Shown: positions 21,756-34,261, numbered from the stretch's first letter. The stretch: DNA of 64,000 bases from Paraspadella gotoi (GCA_051294375.1 CM119270.1:7323773-7387772), one strand, 5' to 3'. Numbers and translations: made by a program. The notes: generated by a model from the sequence alone, not told the origin.

Positions 21756-22535
21756 TCAGTGAGGGAATTCCAACAATTTTTCGAGAGCGAATGTTATGTA
21801 AATATAATTACTACATAATTGATAAATAAGATATTTATTATTTGAAATATTCTCATCTTTACGCGAAGAAAAATTGAAGGACTCGCTTTTTCACGTCGTG
21901 AATTCGTAACGTGAAGAATGAAACATTAATCTTCGTTTATTTTTTGCGTGGGAGGACAATCAAAGGAAGAAAAAAGGAAAGGGAGGAAATAAAAGTAAAG
22001 AAAGAACAAGAAACGGAAGTTTCAATGAGTTGCGCCGCGTTTACTTTCTTATTATATACAATATTTTTTTCATAATTAATTGATTATAATAAGTGTTTAA
22101 TAATATTTCACATTTTTGCAAAGTAATAAAATTAACTAAAATGAATCAATATCACATAACTTTTTTTTTATGATTACCTGATTAAACATGATTAAGCATC
22201 TTATTGTATAGCTTCATTAGTTTTAACAAAGTGTTAATAAAAATGATTTAGTGTTATTAAAGTATATGGGTATTTTTAATAACAGTATGATAAACCGAGG
22301 AAAACATTGACCGACCAACCGAATGACACCCAAGTGTCTTAAAAAGTTTTTTTTGCGAGTACTAGCGGCGCAACTAAAAAGACCGCAAAACAATTGAAGT
22401 GCAGAATGAGAGAGAGAGAGAGACAGACAGAAAGAAAGAGAGAGAGAGTCAGAACGAGAGCGAGAGGAAGCAGAATGATCTCGGCTGTCGCCGCCCGGGG
22501 GAAATATTCTCGCGGTCGGCGAGACGCCCACGCAA

Positions 22536-22540
<5 letters not shown>

Positions 22541-22591
<51 letters not shown>
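22541..22591 (+). repeat. (CT)n microsatellite
   Basis: About 50 bp of pure CT about 310 bp upstream of the start codon of the CACHD1-like gene. A shorter imperfect GA tract lies at 22408-22447, so the two could pair as complementary arms. Confidence 0.9.
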
Positions 22592-22593
<2 letters not shown>

Positions 22594-22901
22594 GAGTGTT
22601 TCCACTACCTGCAGAAGTGTAGAATAAACCTTTCTGTTTCCCTTGTTTTCTCCTCGCCTCCCTGTAACACATCGTCCTCCATATACTTTTTCATAATATC
22701 TATTTCCAGATATCTTTATTCACTAAATACTGAAAATTTCCATTCCCTTGTTGCTACGTTATTCATCTTAAAAAAATCCAATAGCCCCCATAGTTTTCGC
22801 TAGTAGCTTTTTCTGAACATCTTAAAAGGATTTATCAACCAAGACGCTTCTGCCTTCTGTTAAGCGTCGTCGTCATCGTCGCTGTCATCGTCGTCGACGC
22901 G

Positions 22902-25900
22902 ATGAAAAGAGAAATCACTGGACTGATAGGTAAGTTCAAAGGTAATAAGTAATGAGTGAAATAAAGTGAGGATCACGTGAAGAGAGGGAAGTAAGCGGTT
23001 GCAATGCACGAGTAGATAGACTGACAAGAAAAGAACGTTGCCTAGCAATTATATTATTTGCACGTGGTTGTATTTCACGATTTCACGATGTGAAAAAAAT
23101 GTTTAATTATTATCTCATACTACCTTCTTTTTGGGTCAAGTAGTATTCTCAAAAAAAATGAAGCATTTCGAGAGTTTTTAAAGCAGTGACGTTACTTTTA
23201 AGTATTCACATAATCGAACCAGACACAGGTATTAGTTTGCTGTCTAACAAGAATTAACTAAACATTTCATAAGTTAAGCGCATTTAATTTCATAGAGAGC
23301 TAAAAATAGGATAGGAAGAAGAGACTTGGGATATTGAAAAACGCTTTAAAGGAAACAAGGACGAGAAAGAAAACGTTAAAAAAAAACTCTTAACCTCCCC
23401 AACCTCCAATCCCCAACCCCCAATCCCCACAGTCCTCCTATTCCTCCCTTCCTCCATCCCTTCCTCCGATATCATCTCTCTTTTCCTCGACGACGTCCGT
23501 GGATCCCTCCTCTTCCCCTCCTCTTCCTCCTCAATCCCTTCCACGCGCCTCCCCGACGAAAGGACGCCCGGAGACGTTCTCACTTCCGATCTGGACCCCG
23601 AGGCTCTGGGCGTGGCGCTGAGTGGGCCGTTCGGGCTGGCGGCGAAATTGACGCACGCGGCGAAGCTTCTCGAGCATTTCGGGAGACACGTCGAGCTTAG
23701 TTGGCAAGAAGGTGTTGGTGGTGGGGGGGGGTTGCATTATCGGTTGGAGAAGGTTGTTGTTGAAAAAGGGTTAAAGTTTAAACCTAATTTAGGATAAATT
23801 TCGGAATAGTAGTAGTCGATTTACCAAAAAAAACAAAAAAAAAAAACAAAAACAAAACAAAAAAAAACATAAAGCTCTGAGCGATAAATCGAAAAAACAT
23901 CTTCACGCCTTCACAATTGCTACGACACGCGACTGGCTGACGGTAAACTTGATTTAGTATAAGTCTGTAGTTTAAGAGTATGTCAGTCATAGTATTATTG
24001 CTATTCTGTAAACCACGAGGCGATCTCGCATTTCTGAAACTATTTTTAAGGTCCAACCGCAAGTCGGAGCTGTTGCGACGTATCTCTTTACGCAAGCCAT
24101 TCCCCAAGTAACGCCTCCGACAGCCTCTACGACGACGACTCCAGCGAAGACATCCGCTCCAGAGGCAACTTCTTTGGCGGCTCCACCAACGACGCTTGGC
24201 CCTACGAGTTTATATCGGGCTCCTGCGTCGTTCACTCTTTCGTCGAGAACAGACGTCGCCTGGCATACGGCAGCCTGGACATGAAGGTGGTGGACGGGGT
24301 GTTTGGCGGGTTCGATGGATGATGATGCTGCTGTCGTAGTGGCTGATGTTCTTGTGGTTCTTCTTCTTCGTTTTTTCGTTATGTTGAAAATTTTCATTAA
24401 CTCTTTGTTTACATTTTGAGATAAGGTATTTCTATTTGTTTTTTAATTACACTTCCTTTATGTTTTAAAATGAATAAGTTATTGCCGTTAGTTTAATATA
24501 AATACTCATTTGTTTTTTCAGGGATTTAAAATGGGGGACGAGACGCACGAGCAGCGCCTCTCGCGGTCGAGTTTTTACTTTGTCCCCGACGCCGTCAACG
24601 TAATCTGGACATATCCGGCCGTCAATCTGCTCTTCCGGAGGTTGTGAAAGACGCTGTTGGGAGAGTGTGTGATCGTGGCAAACCGTGATTAAACTAAACG
24701 AATGACCCCGTAGTTTGTTCATCGCAATTGACAGACAAGAATGAATGTGAACCATTGGTGCGCGGGAATATAAAAGGCTGACGATAATATAATATAATAT
24801 AATATAATAAAAAATTAATAAGGCTGACGATAACTGGAAATTGATTTATGATTTTAGGATAAAACTGTGTCAAGATTTTCGAACGAAGATGAAAATAGAG
24901 AAACCCGGCTTTAGCTCCTCCGAAATCTCACCCCATCAAATGGCCTTCTATACGCTCGTGAGGTTTTTTGACTGTTTATTTTGTTTAATGTGGAATAATT
25001 CTTGGGGATTCTCACCTGTAAGCGATAGGAGCTTTGGACCCTAAGTGGCACCGCTTGCCGCTGGCGCGGTTTTATTAGTACCGTCAAATTTTGCTACCGC
25101 AATGAAAAGTCATTAGGACCATTGCGATGGTGCGTTCTCCCGGTTTGCCACTGAGATTGCCTGATGTGGTGACGCCGCCAAAACATCTGACTTTTCAAGA
25201 AACCTTCACTCAATCTTAAAAGAACTTTCCGTGCAAAAAAAAAAATAAATAAATTAGGCTTTCAGTAATGATAGTCATAACTTCATAAGGTCATAGGCAA
25301 TTTTTTTATTTATGAAATTGGTACAACCAATATAAAAATGTTTATTCATTTAATAAATAAGCTATCTTGCCCCTGACTTACTTAGGACCTCGTATCTCTC
25401 TCGGCTTTCGCCCATTTAACTTTTTTCTTTGTGATTTCCTTTTCACCTTGGCCGACGCTTTACCCCCCCCCCATCCGCCCGCCACTCAAACCAAAACCAA
25501 AACCGAAGGCGGAGTTGCGGACGTCGGCCAAATCGTCGGCCAGAGATTCTCTGCAAAAAATTGGGAAAGTGGTCACCTTAGCCAAGAGAGTGAAGAAAGG
25601 GGTAAGGGGGAGGGACCGGGTGGGTCCTTACCATGGGTGGGTGCGAGAAAGAGAGGCGCATCAGGAGACCGACCTTTCTTTCTTTGAAGCGTGACATTAA
25701 TCGAGAACTATATTTTATTACTTGAGTAATATTTCCAACGTATTAACTTTTTAACGCAGAAAATAATTACGGGACAAAAAGAAGAACAAAAAATAATATT
25801 ATCTCAATCAATAAATTTTATTGTGGGGTTAAGTTCTCTCTTTGCCGATTTGCTTTAAAGAATTGCTGTCATCGCTGTTTATTAATATTATGAAGATCAA

Positions 25901-27801
25901 ATTAAATTAAATTGTTTCGTGTTCTTTTGTTTTCAGGTCGTCGCGGTCGACGTCCCACTCTCAAGTCTCGACAAAGGTTTCTCTTCTTTAATTTTTTTAA
26001 ATTTCTCATTAATATTATTAACATTCATTGGAAGTAATTAAAAATAATTTCGTCGATCGATAAAGTTCATTCATCGAAATATTCAACGGAAAATCATTCG
26101 CCAAAATCTAATTCTCAGGCTTCTACGTGGAAAAGAAAAACGGAGACAAAGTCGGCAACGACAGCGACGACGACGACAACAACTCAGACATGAACAACAA
26201 CACCAATGAAATTCTTCTTCCGTCCGCATTTCTTTCGCCGACTTCCTTCGCCGCCGTCGACCCAAAAGACGGACAAAAGAACATCTTCGGAGTTTTGTAC
26301 TCTTGTCAGGAGTTGCCGCAGGGTAAATACTATTGTGGAGCGGGAAGTGGCAGAGTTACTATTGAATAATCACGTTAAACGTTACTCTTAATTTAACTTA
26401 TCTTTGAATTGGAATGATTCATGAATCGATCGGTATGTATATAAAACATAATATCCTATTCTTTGAAACTATACATTCTGCTTTCCATGACTGATCGATT
26501 AATCGTTTGCCGAATTATCTTTGTTACGACATTAGTCAATTTTGAACATTGTTTTATGTAGTTATTTTATTATTTTTTCTTCTCTCTCTTCTTCTCATTA
26601 CTTATTTTTTTTATAAACTAAAAATATCTGTCTTTTTGTTTTGTCTTTGTATGAAATTAACGATGTTGCATTCGAAAAAAAAACCGCTTATAATTTCTAA
26701 AATCTTTTTGGGATGCACCTTTGAATAAACGAAGTGACGAATCGCCTGATCATTCGATCGATCGATCGATCGATTGATTGATCGATTGATTGCTCTTTTT
26801 TTCCCCCCGAGGAATTCAACGAACGATTCTCGCCTCTTCTCTCCTTCCAATTCCGTCCATTGACGCGACTCGTCAATTTCCGCTCAAGTTTCAAGATTTG
26901 AACGAAAAATTCGTTGGGAATTTAAAATCGATCGTGGATGTGGATCGGAACTGCGGGATCAATACAACCATGGCGTGAGAACTCATAGATTATTCAATCA
27001 ATCTATTAATCAATAATATTTGATCAAACAATGGCTACGCCGAAAAAATTTTTAATAAATGAATGTTGAAATTGATACAAATTTTTTTTAATCAATCGCT
27101 CGAAAAATTCTGACTTTTAACTTATCAATCAAATAATCAATCAATCAATTAAGCAATCAATCCGTCAATCAATCAATCATAAATTCGTCAATCAATCAAT
27201 CATAAATTCGTCAATCAATCAATAAATCCGATAATCAATAAATCCGTTAATCAGTCAATCAATAAATCCGTCAATGAAGCAATGAATCAATCAATCAATC
27301 AATCCATAACCCACTCAATCGAAGAAATCACCCATTGTCCGATCCGACCTCTCGTTCCAGATTCGACGTTTTCTTTTCTTCTCGCCCCTACCGCCTTTTC
27401 CTCCATCCCATCTTCCTCCCACGTTCCTCCTCCTCCACCGCCACCATCACTTCTCCCACCTCCACCCCGCTGCTCGCCATTTACGCCTTGGCCCTCGCCG
27501 CGGATCTCTTCTCCCCCGGTCCTCACTGGGCGTTGAATCGCGTCGACGAAGCGTCGAAGTTGGCGTCGATCACGCGAGAGGTCGTTGTCGTTGTCGTCGT
27601 CGTTGTCGTTGTCGTCGTCGTCGTCGTTGTCGTTGTCGTTGTCGTCGTCGTTGTCGTTCGACTTTGTCGTAGATTTTAATACAAATGGCAGCGTAGTGAT
27701 TAGTTCAACTATTTGCTACTTCCCTCATATTTGACTCGGTTGCGTTTTTTTTTTTTGCCTGCTTTAAATTTGTCTAACTTATGGTAAAAATGACAAATAA
27801 A

Positions 27802-27888
<87 letters not shown>

Positions 27889-30800
27889 AGAGAGAGAGAG
27901 AGAGGTCATAATGCATGAACACAGAAAGGGCTAAGCCCTGGCCCCCCGCACCCGCACATCAACCAGTTTTGTTTTTGTTTTTTTTATTTCGAAAAGATTT
28001 AGATAATTTTTAAAAAGGGCATTTTAAGAAGGGTATTTTAAGAAGGGCATTGCAGGCGCCCGTCTTGACTTAGTTTCAAAGGTCCTCATTATTACTCTGG
28101 CCAGTTGCCAGTTGCCAGTTGCCAGTCCCGCACTCCATACGACGGTTTTTATTGAAATTTAATTCGACTTTTCGTATGTCTCCTATTCTGCTAAATATTC
28201 AAAATCTAATTTAATTCTAAATTAACCCGTGCGTACGAGTTTTTTTGTGATAATTAATTGGATACAATAATCACCCGCAGGCCGAAAACAACAAAGGCTT
28301 TTGCGGGTTCTTCGGTCATCGAGCGAGGATGAAGATGATGGGCGCCGGGTTGAGCGGACGAGCGGTGGACGGACACGCCAAGCGATGTTTCGAAAAGTCG
28401 GTTTGATGATTTCATTCTTGATTTCATTATTAATTTATTTTTTTTAAATTCAATTATTTGAATTATTTATCCTCTACAGACCGTACTTCGGTGGTCGGCC
28501 TTTGTTTCCCGATGTCTCTCTCCTTAATTTCTTTCGCATCGAAAAGCATACGGATCTCTCTTCTATTAAGGTCGGTGATTGTGCAATTGATCCGTGAGTG
28601 GGTTCTATTTGAATCTTCTTTGCCTTCCTTCTCCCTTTCCTACTATCTTTCCTCTCCTTTCTCACTTTCCTTTTTTCTATCTTCTCATTCGCTTTCATCT
28701 TTTCTATTCTCTCCTTTCTCTCCTTTCTCTCCTTTCTCTCTTTCCTCCTTGCTCTCCTTCCTCCCCTTCCTCCCCTTCTTCTTTTCTATCCTCTCTTCGT
28801 TTTCCTCTTTTCTCTCCTCTCTTTCCTCTCGTTCTTTCTTTCTCTCCTCTCCTTCCTCTCTTTTCTCCTTCCTCACCTTCCTCTCTTTCCTCCTTTTTCT
28901 CCTCTCCTTCCTCCTTTTTTCCCTCCCATTCCTCCACTCGCGCCCCCAGGCCATCCTCGATCTGCGACGCTCCTCCGACTCGATGGAATCCCTCGTCGAC
29001 GTCTGCCACCCTCAAGAGCAACGGAACTTCCAGGCGACGCGACTCTCGACGAGCGAATTGGCGACAATCGTGGAGGCGCTCGTCGTCGGGAATATAGTGG
29101 AGGCGTCTTGGGAGAAATCGGAACGAGACCGGTTGAGGTGAGGCAAATTGAGGAGGTGACCGGGGGGGGGAGAGAAACCTGGAGTAAAAAGAAAAAGACG
29201 TTACGTTTTTTTTTTTTTATTTGATTTGTTTTTCTTTGTCAATAAAATTTGTCATCTTTTATCATTAAATTCCTCGTTATTTGTCGTGAATTTGTCGTAA
29301 TTTGTTATGATATTTGTCAATTAGTGTCATAAACATTATAATATGGTAAAAAAAAAAGAATTAGTGTTTATTTTTCAATAAATTTGTTAATTTTTGTCAC
29401 GAAATCTTGTTGGACCTCGAGGTGATCCTTCGTCTCTTCGCTTCGCCCTCTGGCGTCGTCCTCCACGATCCCTTCGTCCCCGTCAACTCCATCCAGGATT
29501 TGGAAGAGTCGGACTGGTTCGTGGACACCATGACTGACACCAAACGAACTGACGTCTTGAGGTGATGAAAGGAACGAATTTCCAAAGTAGTTGTCACAAT
29601 TTCATGACAGTCGGCTCTTTGTGTTTTGAAGTTAGTGCCAAGTACAATAGCGTATTCTACGATCTAATATTTAATGTATTATCTTATAGGTAAGACATGT
29701 ACGTCTTGAGAGTCTTGATTAAAAGCTTTCAGGGTCCAGCAATCTTAGAGGCCTTATAGCTTATTTATAGCTTTTTTATTGAATGAATGAAACATTTTAA
29801 TATTGGTTGTACAGAATAAAGAATATCAATAATGTTAATAATAAAATGGTGAGTCGGCGAATCTGGCATGTCATCCATCCTTACCTCACCTTAATTCCCC
29901 CTCCTCTCAGAATTTACCCACCCCGCAAGCTTTTCAAAGAGTGCAACGACTTCGTCGCTTCTCAATGCCTCACCGTCGTGCCATTAGCTCTTCCAGTCTT
30001 CAAGGTAAGGTCAAGCAGGATTGCTTCTGTGAATGAGATACTGAGTTAGAGGAACAGGTCTTGACTTCTAACATTTAGATTTATAACCTGTTGTTTAGTA
30101 GTTTATAATAGAGCAAGTAAAGCACTAAAACCCATACCAGTTGGTTTAGCTTTATTAGTTTTCGATTTCGCTGTGAGGATTTAGGTTTCTTCTCTTTCGA
30201 TTAACTGTTATCATAAGGAAGGAACTTTTGATTCTATTTTTTCTATTTTATTCTATCTTCTATCTTCTATGTACATTCTATATTTTTTTTCAATTTCATT
30301 CTATCTTCTATCTTCTAATTACATTTTATATTTTCTATTTCATTCTATCTTCTATTTACATTCTAATTTTCTATTTCATTCTATCTTCTATCTTCTATTT
30401 ACATTCCATTTTTTCTATTTTATTCTATCTTCTCTTCCGCAAATCCCCAAAAAATTATTTTCGTTTGGAATCGTAAAAACCGCCACCGTCCGAATGACCG
30501 TGTTTATAAAAAAAAAAAATTCTCTTTTCCGCTCCTTCCCCCCCAACATTTTCCATCGCCGTTCCACCCCAACTCCCACGCTCCCTCGACCGCTCCTTTC
30601 AACACCCCCAAAGGGGAAGATTCGCCTCGGCGTCGTCGCCGCCTTCGTCCGCGTCGAAACATTTGTCTCCCTCGTCAGCGAGTGCGACAGACCGACCGGA
30701 AAGAGATGCAGTTTGGTCACCGGAAACGCCTTCCTCGTCGCCAGTGAAAATTGGGTGAGAGAGGAGAGAGGGGGAGGGGGAGGGTGGTCGTTGTTGTCGA

Positions 30801-31764
30801 CGTCTTTGTCACCATCATCGTCGTCATCGTCGTCGTGGTCGTGGTCGTCGTCGTCTTTGTCGTCGTCCTCGTATTGTTCATCACGGCGAAAACCTGCATA
30901 AAGAAAGAAAGAAACATAGACCATTTTTCAATTAATATATATATTAATAAATAACTCTTTATTCCTGGCGCCCCCTTTCGCCCCTCGGAATATCGCAGAC
31001 TTCCCAGGTCATGTGGAAAAGAGGGCCACGAGTCGATGTCAAGTCTTTGAAGATGAGGTGTCCCGAAAAGAACTGGACCTCGGAATCCATTTGTCGCTCG
31101 ACTTTCTTGGATCAGGTTATTTTTATTTAGATGATCAACCGACCCCACCCTTCCAAAAAAAAAAAAAAAAGAACATCTTCCTCATTCCTTTATATTGCTT
31201 AATCATTAGCCCGCCCCCCCTCATCCCTATTTCTTCCTCATCCCGACCGTCAACCCGCTTCGACGTTTCCCTACCAGGAGTTTTCCCTGACCTCGATCCA
31301 CCCGACCCCTATCGGGAGAAGCGAGAAGCTCGACGTGACTCGACTAGCGACGCCGACGACGGAGACTGACGCGTTCCTCGTCCAGTCCGAGTCGCCGCTT
31401 CCCATCGTCGACGGAAGAAATCCGCCCCTCAATTCGTCGAGTCGGATGGAAAGAGGAAGAGGCGAGAGAGAGATGGTTTGATTGATATTGATTGATAGGT
31501 TTGACAGATCGATCGACTGATTGGTTGTTTTTATTCCATCGGAGTGTTTTTTTTTTTTATCGATGAATTTATCGATTTATTAATTAAGATGTATCGATAA
31601 TTTAGATTGATTGGTTTTTTTTATATTTATTTTGAATATTTATTGATTGAGAGTGTGAATATTTGAAACAAGAAATGAACTATTAATTGAAACAATCAAT
31701 ACATAAAATGTTAATATTGTTTCCTCGTTTTTATCTTTCAAGATTTATTCATCTCATTCAATAC

Positions 31765-31804
<40 letters not shown>

Positions 31805-32681
31805 CGGATTTATGTAGCGTTCAACTTCCTCTCCCTCCGTCAGTTCTTCTCGCCCCCGAATGTCCCGAGTCCCTCGTCCGCTTCGTCGTTCCACAGCGCC
31901 GCTTCAGCCTCAGCGTCGCAGATTTCCGTCCGTCGGCGCCGCAGCGTGACGCCGACTCCTGCGATGCAGACGTCGACTCTGTCTGTCGCAGCGTGGCTCG
32001 CGATTCGCGCCGCTGCGCCAGGATGGGGCTGTGCGAGATGTGCCAGGGAGCGTGCCCGCCGTGAGTGCGGGAGGGGTGGGGGATTTTTGGTCTGGGGTTG
32101 TGGGAGGATGAGGCCAGAGTCTAGATTGCGACATATTAAGAGTTTTGACATTGATTGAAAAGGACAGAGAGAATAAGAGAGGAGAGAAGAGAAAAGGCAA
32201 AAAGAGACAGGACCTGGCTAATTTGCGAATAAAGGGCGAGAAAAGTAAATAAAAGTAAAAATGAAAAAAATTTAGGCGAATAAAAGACAGGAGAAAACAA
32301 CAAATTTATTTATATAGACTAACGAAGATCGTTGCTGCGCCAATTTTTTTATTATATTATAATAATGGCCAGGTTGCCTGTGATGCTCATTAGGAGGGGA
32401 CATCTCGCTGATGGCTATAGGGGCTTCCGACCATCAGTGGCGGCGCCTGCCTTTGGCGCGGTTTACCCTATGACGAAGAGGGAAGTCTTTAGGACTATGG
32501 ATGGAATGTAACGCTTAGGATGGTGCATTCCCCCTCTGAGCCAATGGGATAGACTGAATGAAGCTGGAGGCGAGGCGGTGCAAATATACCACCACAATGT
32601 ATCATTTAACATGATATAAATATATAAAATGTAGTTAATGTCCACGTTCGACGATCGATTCAGTCATATATAAAATGTTCA

Positions 32682-32721
<40 letters not shown>

Positions 32722-32902
32722 TCAGTCATATATAAAATGTAGTTAATGTCCACGTTCGACGATCGATTCAGTCATGTGGCCGAATGCGACGATTCCGTGT
32801 CTGGATCAAACTGCAGCGCCTTCACCTTTTGTCCTTTCGGGTCGCAGAAGCCTCAGCCTTTCTTGGCCAGCGTGGATAGAACCTTTGATTTTAGTGAGAG
32901 AG

Positions 32903-32973
<71 letters not shown>

Positions 32974-32981
32974 GAGAGAAG

Positions 32982-33057
<76 letters not shown>

Positions 33058-33102
33058 TAGATAGATAGAGAGAGAGAGAGATAAATAGATAGATAAATAG
33101 AT

Positions 33103-33165
<63 letters not shown>

Positions 33166-34261
33166 ACATCAATATAACTAACTCACCCGCAATACTTTAA
33201 ACTTTTCAGCCATCGCCGTCGTCCTAATAATCGCCGTCATCATCTTTATCTCCGTCGGCATTTTGCTCTTTTCTCTGGGTGTCCACGCGTGTCGGGCGAG
33301 CGGGGTAAGACGAGGAAGGGTAGAGAAATTTGATCGGAAGAGAGGAAAAGAGAAGAGAAGACGAGAAAATATTTTTAAAGAAAATAAAAAGGGGATGAGA
33401 AGGTTGAAGAAGGAAAAACGGTTAAGGAAAAAAAAAGGAATTATAGAAAGAGAGAAGGAAAAGAAAGTGAGCTTTTAAAAGATATAAAAGTGAAAACTGA
33501 GGGCCGGTGGAATCACCATCACCATCACCATCACCATCACCATCCTCTCCCCAACTCCACCAGCGGCGCCGTCGTGAGGTGACGGATCTGCGGAGGAAGA
33601 ATGAAGAGGAGGCGGAGGAGGCGATGAAGCGGGCGACCTTGCGCGCCTCCGCCGCTCGATCCAGGCGACACATCACCCCGGACGCCGTGCAGCGGATGAC
33701 GCTGGGGAGAGGTGAGGCGTGTGGAAGGGTGATGCACTAACGGTGAAGGACGCTTACCACAAACGACCACAACTCCTTCAGGTCTCGACGAATCCAGAGA
33801 GGAAGTGGACCTGGGAGAACTTAGAGGTTCGATGCTGGGTCAGTCAATCAGGCGACGACAGAGCGAAACAGGCGAATTGGGCACCAGTGCTGTGTCTCTC
33901 TCCAGGTTCGTCTAATTGTCAGTATGTTTATCTGTCTTTCTGTCTGTCGATTTAGTTGTCATCTTTACTGCACACCTACTCTTTTCATTTCTCTCGCTCT
34001 TGTCACTGCCTCCCACGTCTTTGCTCTCTTCCTTATTCTCATCCGTCGCCTAACTTACTCTTAAAAGAACTCACTCTTCTTTACCCCTTTAGACTGAGCA
34101 ACAAGCGCCGCACGATGCAGCATCTGTCCGATTCGTTTGACGCAACGCTTCCGGACGAAGAGTCGGTAGGCGTGGCGCCCGGTTCCGGAAAGAGAACCGG
34201 GACGAGTCCGACGGGAAGTCGTCACCCGACGTGGAGTGCGACGTTGACCGGAGCAGGTTGA
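22902..34261 (+). CDS. CACHD1/alpha2delta-like Cache-domain membrane protein, divergent
   Basis: Probably a calcium-channel accessory-type surface protein; family from recalled similarity only. Exons: 22902-22929, 23433-23711, 24051-24286, 24522-24640, 24858-24957, 25386-25601, 25937-25976, 26119-26322, 26812-26974, 27361-27580, 28281-28396, 28480-28570, 28950-29137, about 29400-29561, 29911-30004, 30614-30754, 30999-31115, 31278 to about 31480, 31818-32060, 32772-32893, 33210-33304, 33564-33711, 33782-33905, 34093-34261. The nine-codon first exon (ATG, donor ATAG|GTAAGT) plus exon 2 make a signal peptide, MKREITGLIVLLFLPSS. Evidence for the family: SFYFVPDAVNVIW...YPAV, Cache-like KGVVAVDVPLSSL, VLRIYPPRKLF, GKIRLGVVAAFVRVETF, a Cys-rich stretch before the helix, a transmembrane segment (33213-33280) and a basic tail. 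Joins at 29400 and at 31480/31818 are unresolved. The total is about 1190 residues. Confidence 0.6.
25022..25200 (-). mobile_element. Interspersed repeat, family A, partial
   Basis: Matches 32365-32605 in the same orientation (GCTGGCGCGGTTT, GATGGTGCGTTC) and the 14.4-kb and 21.5-kb copies in reverse. It lies in an intron of the CACHD1-like gene (24957-25386). More diverged than the other copies. Confidence 0.6.
25255..25385 (-). repeat. Short interspersed repeat, family B
   Basis: The reverse complement reads AAGTCAGGGGCAAGATAGCT, then TTATTTATTAAATGAATAAA and ATATTGGTTGTACCAATTTC, nearly the same as 39395-39470 and 45180-45265. It abuts the acceptor of the exon starting at 25386, so it contributes the polypyrimidine side of that intron. 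Confidence 0.75.
26758..27310 (+). repeat. Tetranucleotide repeats (CGAT)n and (AATC)n
   Basis: 26755-26791 is a (CGAT)/(TGAT) run ending at the acceptor of exon 26812. After that exon, 27120-27310 is an interrupted (AATC)n array. Both flank exons of the CACHD1-like gene; a third run of the same class, (GATT)n, lies at 31765-31803. Confidence 0.85.
27581..27662 (+). repeat. (GTC/GTT)n directly after a splice donor
   Basis: Trinucleotide array that begins at the GT of the donor following exon 27361-27580. It is open in frame for about 80 bases (a run of valines), so retention would extend the protein briefly before a stop. Treated as intron. Confidence 0.85.
27801..27904 (+). repeat. (GA)n microsatellite
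   Basis: About 100 bp of GA with a few AAG interruptions, intronic in the CACHD1-like gene. Confidence 0.95.
28620..28940 (+). repeat. Long polypyrimidine intron tract
   Basis: About 320 bp of irregular CT-rich sequence ((CTTTCTCC)-like units) leading directly into the acceptor at 28949 of the exon 28950-29137. The apparent Ser/Phe/Leu-rich frame through it is compositional, not a gene. Confidence 0.9.
29715..29828 (+). repeat. Short interspersed repeat, family B
   Basis: AAAGCTTTCAGGGTCCAGCA ... GAGGCCTTATAGCTTATTTAT ... ATGAATGAAAC ... ATATTGGTTGTAC corresponds to the longer copy at 39330-39480. It is intronic in the CACHD1-like gene. Confidence 0.7.
32365..32605 (-). mobile_element. Interspersed repeat, family A, long copy
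   Basis: Aligns with the reverse complement of 21508-21755 across GCCTGTGATGC, GGGGCATCTC/GGGACATCTC, GGCTTCCGAC, GGCGCGGTTTACCC, GACTATGGATGGAA and GGATGGTGC. It lies in the intron upstream of exon 32772. Confidence 0.75.
32632..32775 (+). repeat. Local duplication that copies a 3' splice site, with (TA)n
   Basis: GTAGTTAATGTCCACGTTCG and the following CGATTCAGTCAT occur at about 32632-32667 and again at about 32741-32776. A (TA)n run (32683-32716) and a duplicated TTCAGTCATATATAAAATG lie between. The second copy provides the acceptor of exon 32772; the first is a decoy CAG at 32661-32663. Confidence 0.85.
32898..33168 (+). repeat. Compound (GA)n/(GATA)n microsatellite
   Basis: About 270 bp alternating GA and GATA blocks, starting at the donor after exon 32772-32893 and filling most of the intron before the transmembrane exon. 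Confidence 0.95.

Larger units (their letters stand above)
19613..22901. other. Intergenic region and 5' flank of the CACHD1-like gene
   Basis: No coding gene is supported. It contains a CpG-rich promoter-like block (20400-20660), a family A repeat (21508-21755), a (CT)n tract (22541-22591) and otherwise AT-rich DNA. One or more non-coding first exons of the downstream gene may lie here but cannot be placed from sequence alone. Confidence 0.6.

Noticed and set aside
27335-27679. Long frame with a run of valines
   Set aside because: It is the exon 27361-27580 read in a wrong frame and on into a (GTC/GTT)n intron array.
28594-29097. Ser/Phe/Leu-rich and antisense Arg/Glu-rich frames
   Set aside because: Pure compositional effect of a polypyrimidine intron; only 28950-29137 is coding, in another frame.
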